Positions 6,379 through 8,593 of a DNA stretch of 8,593 nt are shown piece by piece. The number at the start of each line of letters is the position of its first letter. Position 1 is the first letter of the stretch. The position numbers were made by a program, and so were the translations under genes. This stretch comes from Anaerolineae bacterium (GTDB lineage Bacteria > Chloroflexota > Anaerolineae > E26-bin7), in assembly GCA_029933115.1 (NCBI GenBank), contig JAOZOT010000021.1:1-8593 (forward strand), read 5' to 3'. Under the pieces are notes generated by a model, which saw nothing but the letters and a program-made list of their open reading frames with translations, made no database searches and was not told the origin of the DNA.

Positions 6379-6894
6379 CTACAGCGGTGGCCTGCCCTCA
6401 TACCGGCGCCAGCTTGGGCCGGTGATCAAGTTATAGCAGTTACGCAAAATCTGGAAGACAACCCTGGGGACCTCACGGAGCAAGGGTTCGTCCTTTCTAA
6501 AGAGGGTCTCAAAGATGGATGGGCTCTCGAGCCGACCTGCCACCATGTTCTCCCAGGCGGAGGTCCCATATAACCGCCAATCGGGCGGCCCTTCATAGTT
6601 ATTGGTCAACAAATCAATCCGATGGAGCCGATTAGTGCTCTCCCAAATCTCATCCCACACACAGCGCTTGCTGATGTCCACCTCACAGTGGCCATCCATA
6701 GCCCCTCCACAAGGGCCGTTGCGCTGGCTTTTGGGACAGCGCATGGGGCAGATAAAGCCCGTGTGACTCAGCACACAATTTCCGCAAGATTGGCAATCGA
6801 AAAGCCACTCTTTCATCTTCCTCTCAACGAGGAAAAAGGCTTGGGAAAAGATTCGATTTTGAAAGGCTCTCTCGAGTATTGCATCTACTGACAT
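6379..6894 (-). CDS. metV: MetV-type cysteine-rich partner of MetF (MTHFR C-terminal domain protein)
   Basis: This 171-aa protein carries the cysteine-rich domain called the methylene-THF reductase C-terminal domain; in acetogens it is the MetV subunit bound to MetF. The signature is DCQSCGNCVLSHTGFICPM (33-51) followed by RCPKSQRNGPCGG (52-64), then HCEVDISKRCVW (69-80). Conserved cysteines are C34, C37, C40, C49, C53, C62, C70 and C78, enough for two metal or Fe-S sites; family work on MetVF points to Fe-S clusters. Residues 81-171 are less conserved and contain WRLYGTSAWEN (106-116). GAGGAG (complement of 6903-6908) lies 8 nt before the ATG. metF follows after 40 nt. Its expected job is to carry electrons to the MetF flavin. 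The 113-nt gap upstream has a possible 7-bp stem (TCTCTCC 6940-6946 with GGAGAGA 6968-6974) but no convincing promoter. Confidence 0.88.
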   Translation of the reverse strand: MSVDAILERAFQNRIFSQAFFLVERKMKEWLFDCQSCGNCVLSHTGFICPMRCPKSQRNGPCGGAMDGHCEVDISKRCVWDEIWESTNRLHRIDLLTNNYEGPPDWRLYGTSAWENMVAGRLESPSIFETLFRKDEPLLREVPRVVFQILRNCYNLITGPSWRRYEGRPPL

Positions 6895-7007
6895 TCAGGT
6901 ATCTCCTCTATAGCAAATTTCTTTAATCGGCGTAATAGATCTCTCCCAGCACCGAAAATTGGTCTTTGGAGAGACCTACTATGCCAAATTTGTAATCTGC
7001 TGAGCTA

Positions 7008-7403
7008 TTATTTCCTTTTCTGTAACTGTTTCTCCACCCGGGCCAGCAATTCAGCAGGCTTGACGGGTTTATCAATGTAATCCTCGGCTTCCAAGGTAAA
7101 GCCCCGACTCACGGATAGCGTAGTTTCTCCCACCCTCTGAGAGAAGCTGGTCAGCATCAAAACCGGAATCTGGGCAAATTCGGGATTACTTTTGAGTTCG
7201 TCGCAAACGGTGAAGCCGTCCTTGAGAGGCATGATGACGTCCAGCAGGATCAGGTCCGGCTTTTCTTCCCGCACTTTGCGCAGGCCTTCCTCTCCGTCAG
7301 AAGCCACGATTACTTCATAGGGCACGCTTTCCAGCACCTTGCGTGTGGCGTACACAAAGTCAAAGTCATCGTCAATGATCAGGATTTTGGCACGTGGTTC
7401 CAT
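7008..7403 (-). CDS. Receiver-only response regulator (CheY-like)
   Basis: This is a stand-alone receiver domain of 131 aa from the second of two adjacent ATG codons (132 aa from the first). Numbering from the first Met, the acidic pocket is D12-D14 (IDDDFD), the phosphoacceptor is Asp56 in LILLDVIMP (52-60), the switch Thr is T86 and the conserved Lys is K113 in DKPVKP (112-117). No output domain follows, so it must act through protein contact rather than DNA binding. T86 to K113 is 27 residues apart against 22 in CheY, meaning an extended beta4-beta5 stretch (88-110). It lies between the first metF and metV on the same strand, and a histidine kinase end is found upstream beyond metF. That kinase is the natural partner, though this is inferred. 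Confidence 0.93.
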   Translation of the reverse strand: MEPRAKILIIDDDFDFVYATRKVLESVPYEVIVASDGEEGLRKVREEKPDLILLDVIMPLKDGFTVCDELKSNPEFAQIPVLMLTSFSQRVGETTLSVSRGFTLEAEDYIDKPVKPAELLARVEKQLQKRK

Positions 7404-7408
7404 CATTT

Positions 7409-7414
7409 CCTCCT
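7409..7414 (-). promoter_or_regulatory. Ribosome binding site deciding the response-regulator start
   Basis: The complement reads AGGAGG. It is 2 nt from the first ATG (7406-7404), too close, and 5 nt from the second (7403-7401). The second ATG is therefore the better start, although the two differ by only one residue. Confidence 0.7.
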
Positions 7415-7469
7415 AAATTCTCTCAATCTCAAATGCATCTTTAGACCTGGTAGCTCTGCACTCAATCGT

Positions 7470-7490
7470 GGTTGGGCAGGCTGCCCCACC
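7470..7490. repeat. Hairpin-forming inverted repeat between metF and the response regulator
   Basis: GGTTGGGC (7470-7477) and GCCCCACC (7483-7490) pair over 8 positions with one internal mismatch around a 5-nt loop. No T-run follows on the minus strand, so it is not a standard terminator. It might modulate message stability or read-through between the two genes. The structure is plausible; function is not shown. Confidence 0.3.
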
Positions 7491-7524
7491 CGATCACTTG
7501 CCCACGTTTACGTGCGGACTTACC

Positions 7525-8451
7525 TTAGACCTGAGGCCTGGGCAAAAGGCCGGCGCGCTCTGTTATTTCAGGGACGGCCTCCTCCCACTCGATGGCCATC
7601 AGATGGATGCCGGCTACACCGGGGATCTCCCGCACCTGCTGGATGATTTCGACACAGATTTGGATGCCCTCCTCCTCCCGTTTCTCTTTGGGGCTCTCCT
7701 TCATGCGTCTCACCATCTCGTCGGGGACGTCCATGCCAGGCACAAACTTGGCCATGTAACGCGCCGCCCCCAAGGTCTTGATAGGGCTCACCCCGGCCAG
7801 GATGTAGACCTTCTCGTGCAAACCGAGGTCACACACCTTCTTCATGAACTCGGCGAATTTGGGGACGTTGAAGACGATTTGAGTCTGGATGAAATCCGCG
7901 CCGGCAGCTACCTTCTTGGCCAAGCGGTGAGGGCGGTACTCGAAGGGGTCCGCAAAAGGGTTAGCCGCCGCACCGATGAAGAAGCGTGGTTCTCGCCCCT
8001 CCATCTCCTCTCCACATTCGAAGCGTTTCTCATCGCGCATGGCCTTGACCATCTGTAGCAACTGCATCGAATCGAGGTCGAAAACGTTCTTCGCTCTGGG
8101 ATGATTGCCGAACTTCTGGTGGTCACCGGTCAGGCACAAAAGGTTTTTTATACCCAGGGCCGCCGCTCCCAGCAGATCGGCCTGAATGGCGATGCGGTTG
8201 CGGTCACGACAAGTCATCTGAATAGTGGGTTCCAATCCCAGTCCCAGGAGCATGGTGCCCACGCTGATGGAAGACATGCGCACCACTGCCGTCTGGCAGT
8301 CAGTGATGTTGACGGCGTCTACATGGCCCTTGAGATAGCCTGCTTTTTTTTCGATGACCTCTCGGTCAGCGCTTTTGGGCGGCCCCAGCTCGCCCGTGGC
8401 CGCGAAATGGCCAGCGGCTAAGACTTTTTCCAGGTTGCTACCGGCTTTCAT
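7525..8451 (-). CDS. metF: Methylenetetrahydrofolate reductase family protein, second paralogue
   Basis: This 308-aa MetF-family TIM-barrel protein keeps the family residues: GELGPPK (20-26) with catalytic Glu21, MTCRDRNR (79-86), CLTGD (106-110) with Asp110, FIQTQIVFN (187-195) and HLMAIEWEE (283-291). It therefore looks catalytically competent for methylene-THF reduction. Compared with the paralogue at 5472-6338 it has a longer, charged segment (about 138-156, including CGEEMEGRE) before the middle strands, Asn195 where the other has Asp, and a seven-residue C-terminal tail. Overall similarity by eye is moderate, so it is an old duplication rather than a recent copy. The start was set at ATG 8451-8449 because GAGGGAGG lies 7 nt upstream and the N-terminus then aligns with the paralogue. 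A longer in-frame TTG start at 8508 has no such support. It lies between a histidine kinase end and a receiver gene. A specialised substrate, or a role apart from MetV, is possible. Confidence 0.88.
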   Translation of the reverse strand: MKAGSNLEKVLAAGHFAATGELGPPKSADREVIEKKAGYLKGHVDAVNITDCQTAVVRMSSISVGTMLLGLGLEPTIQMTCRDRNRIAIQADLLGAAALGIKNLLCLTGDHQKFGNHPRAKNVFDLDSMQLLQMVKAMRDEKRFECGEEMEGREPRFFIGAAANPFADPFEYRPHRLAKKVAAGADFIQTQIVFNVPKFAEFMKKVCDLGLHEKVYILAGVSPIKTLGAARYMAKFVPGMDVPDEMVRRMKESPKEKREEEGIQICVEIIQQVREIPGVAGIHLMAIEWEEAVPEITERAGLLPRPQV

Positions 8452-8458
8452 ATCCCAT

Positions 8459-8466
8459 CCTCCCTC
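8459..8466 (-). promoter_or_regulatory. Strong ribosome binding site of the second metF
   Basis: The complement reads GAGGGAGG, 7 nt before ATG 8451-8449. It fixes the start at this ATG and excludes the 19-residue longer version from TTG at 8508. An out-of-frame ATG (8458-8456) directly after it is not useful. Confidence 0.75.
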
Positions 8467-8553
8467 AAACTGGCTTGGCAGATTCCAACTCAATTCAGTT
8501 CTGCTCAAGCTCCCCGGGCTTTGCCATGCAAGCCCACCATCAAGAGCCGCGGT

Positions 8554-8593
8554 CTACTGAGGCTTGATAGGCAGGGTAAAGACGAATCGGCTC
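8554..8593 (-). CDS. C-terminal end of a probable sensor histidine kinase (partial)
   Basis: Only the last twelve sense codons are in the window: SRFVFTLPIKPQ followed by TAG (8556-8554). The pattern (G)SxFxFTLPI is the usual close of the HATPase_c domain of two-component histidine kinases, after the G2 box. The gene runs off the right edge. It is followed by a 102-nt gap and then the second metF, with the receiver gene beyond it. A kinase-receiver pair split by metF is the likely reading. With so few residues the family call rests on one motif and on the neighbouring receiver. Confidence 0.6.
   Translation of the reverse strand, partial: SRFVFTLPIKPQ

Noticed and set aside
6895..7007. Promoter or riboswitch in the gap before metV
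   Set aside because: TATAGA with a TG two bases upstream exists on the minus strand, but its start point would fall inside the ribosome site and no fitting -35 is present. The small stems do not resemble a riboswitch I recognise.
7468..8058. 196-codon open frame on the + strand opposite the second metF
   Set aside because: It has no start signal or recognisable domain and is fully antisense to a MetF-family protein with all key residues.

Overview
The window looks like a chromosomal stretch of an anaerobic, GC-rich bacterium that uses folate-linked one-carbon chemistry. The gene set is an ATPase activator of the 2-hydroxyacyl-CoA dehydratase/benzoyl-CoA reductase type, two MetF paralogues, a MetV-type cysteine-rich partner and an HdrD-like heterodisulfide reductase fusion. 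Anaerobic Chloroflexota (Anaerolineae or Dehalococcoidia relatives) with Wood-Ljungdahl genes fit best, helped by the short CGACT/AGTCG repeats near 2.5 kb. This placement is inference from gene content; no rRNA or other phylogenetic marker is present.

Layout. Positions 1-284 are a leader with two GC-rich hairpins and two candidate sigma70 promoters. Three genes on the + strand follow: the HgdC-like activator (285-1058), the ribosome-associated GTPase HflX (1133-2449) and a membrane-anchored S41 C-terminal processing protease (2640-3902). Between hflX and the protease gene lies a MITE-like element of about 117 bp with perfect 14-bp inverted ends and palindromic subrepeats. A 15-bp perfect hairpin at 3976-4008 ends this arm and the opposing one.

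The minus strand holds one convergent gene block, read from right to left: the last codons of a probable sensor histidine kinase (8593-8554), a first metF paralogue (8451-7525), a receiver-only response regulator (7403-7008), metV (6894-6379), a second metF (6338-5472) and an HdrC-HdrB (HdrD-like) iron-sulfur protein (5451-4012). The last three genes are tightly packed (gaps of 40 and 20 nt), as in an operon. The first three are spaced by roughly 100-120 nt.

How the genes may work together: MetF with MetV is the methylenetetrahydrofolate reductase module of many acetogens, where it can be joined to Hdr-type electron carriers. Here the HdrD-like fusion is the obvious electron partner. HdrA, MvhD and HdrE are absent from the window, so the electron donor is unknown. 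The histidine kinase and receiver flanking the first metF suggest a signalling link to one-carbon metabolism. This arrangement is the most unusual part of the window. The activator, HflX and protease genes show no evident tie to that pathway. No tRNA, rRNA, CRISPR array, insertion sequence with a transposase, or recognisable riboswitch was seen, and no stretch longer than 300 bases lacks a gene.
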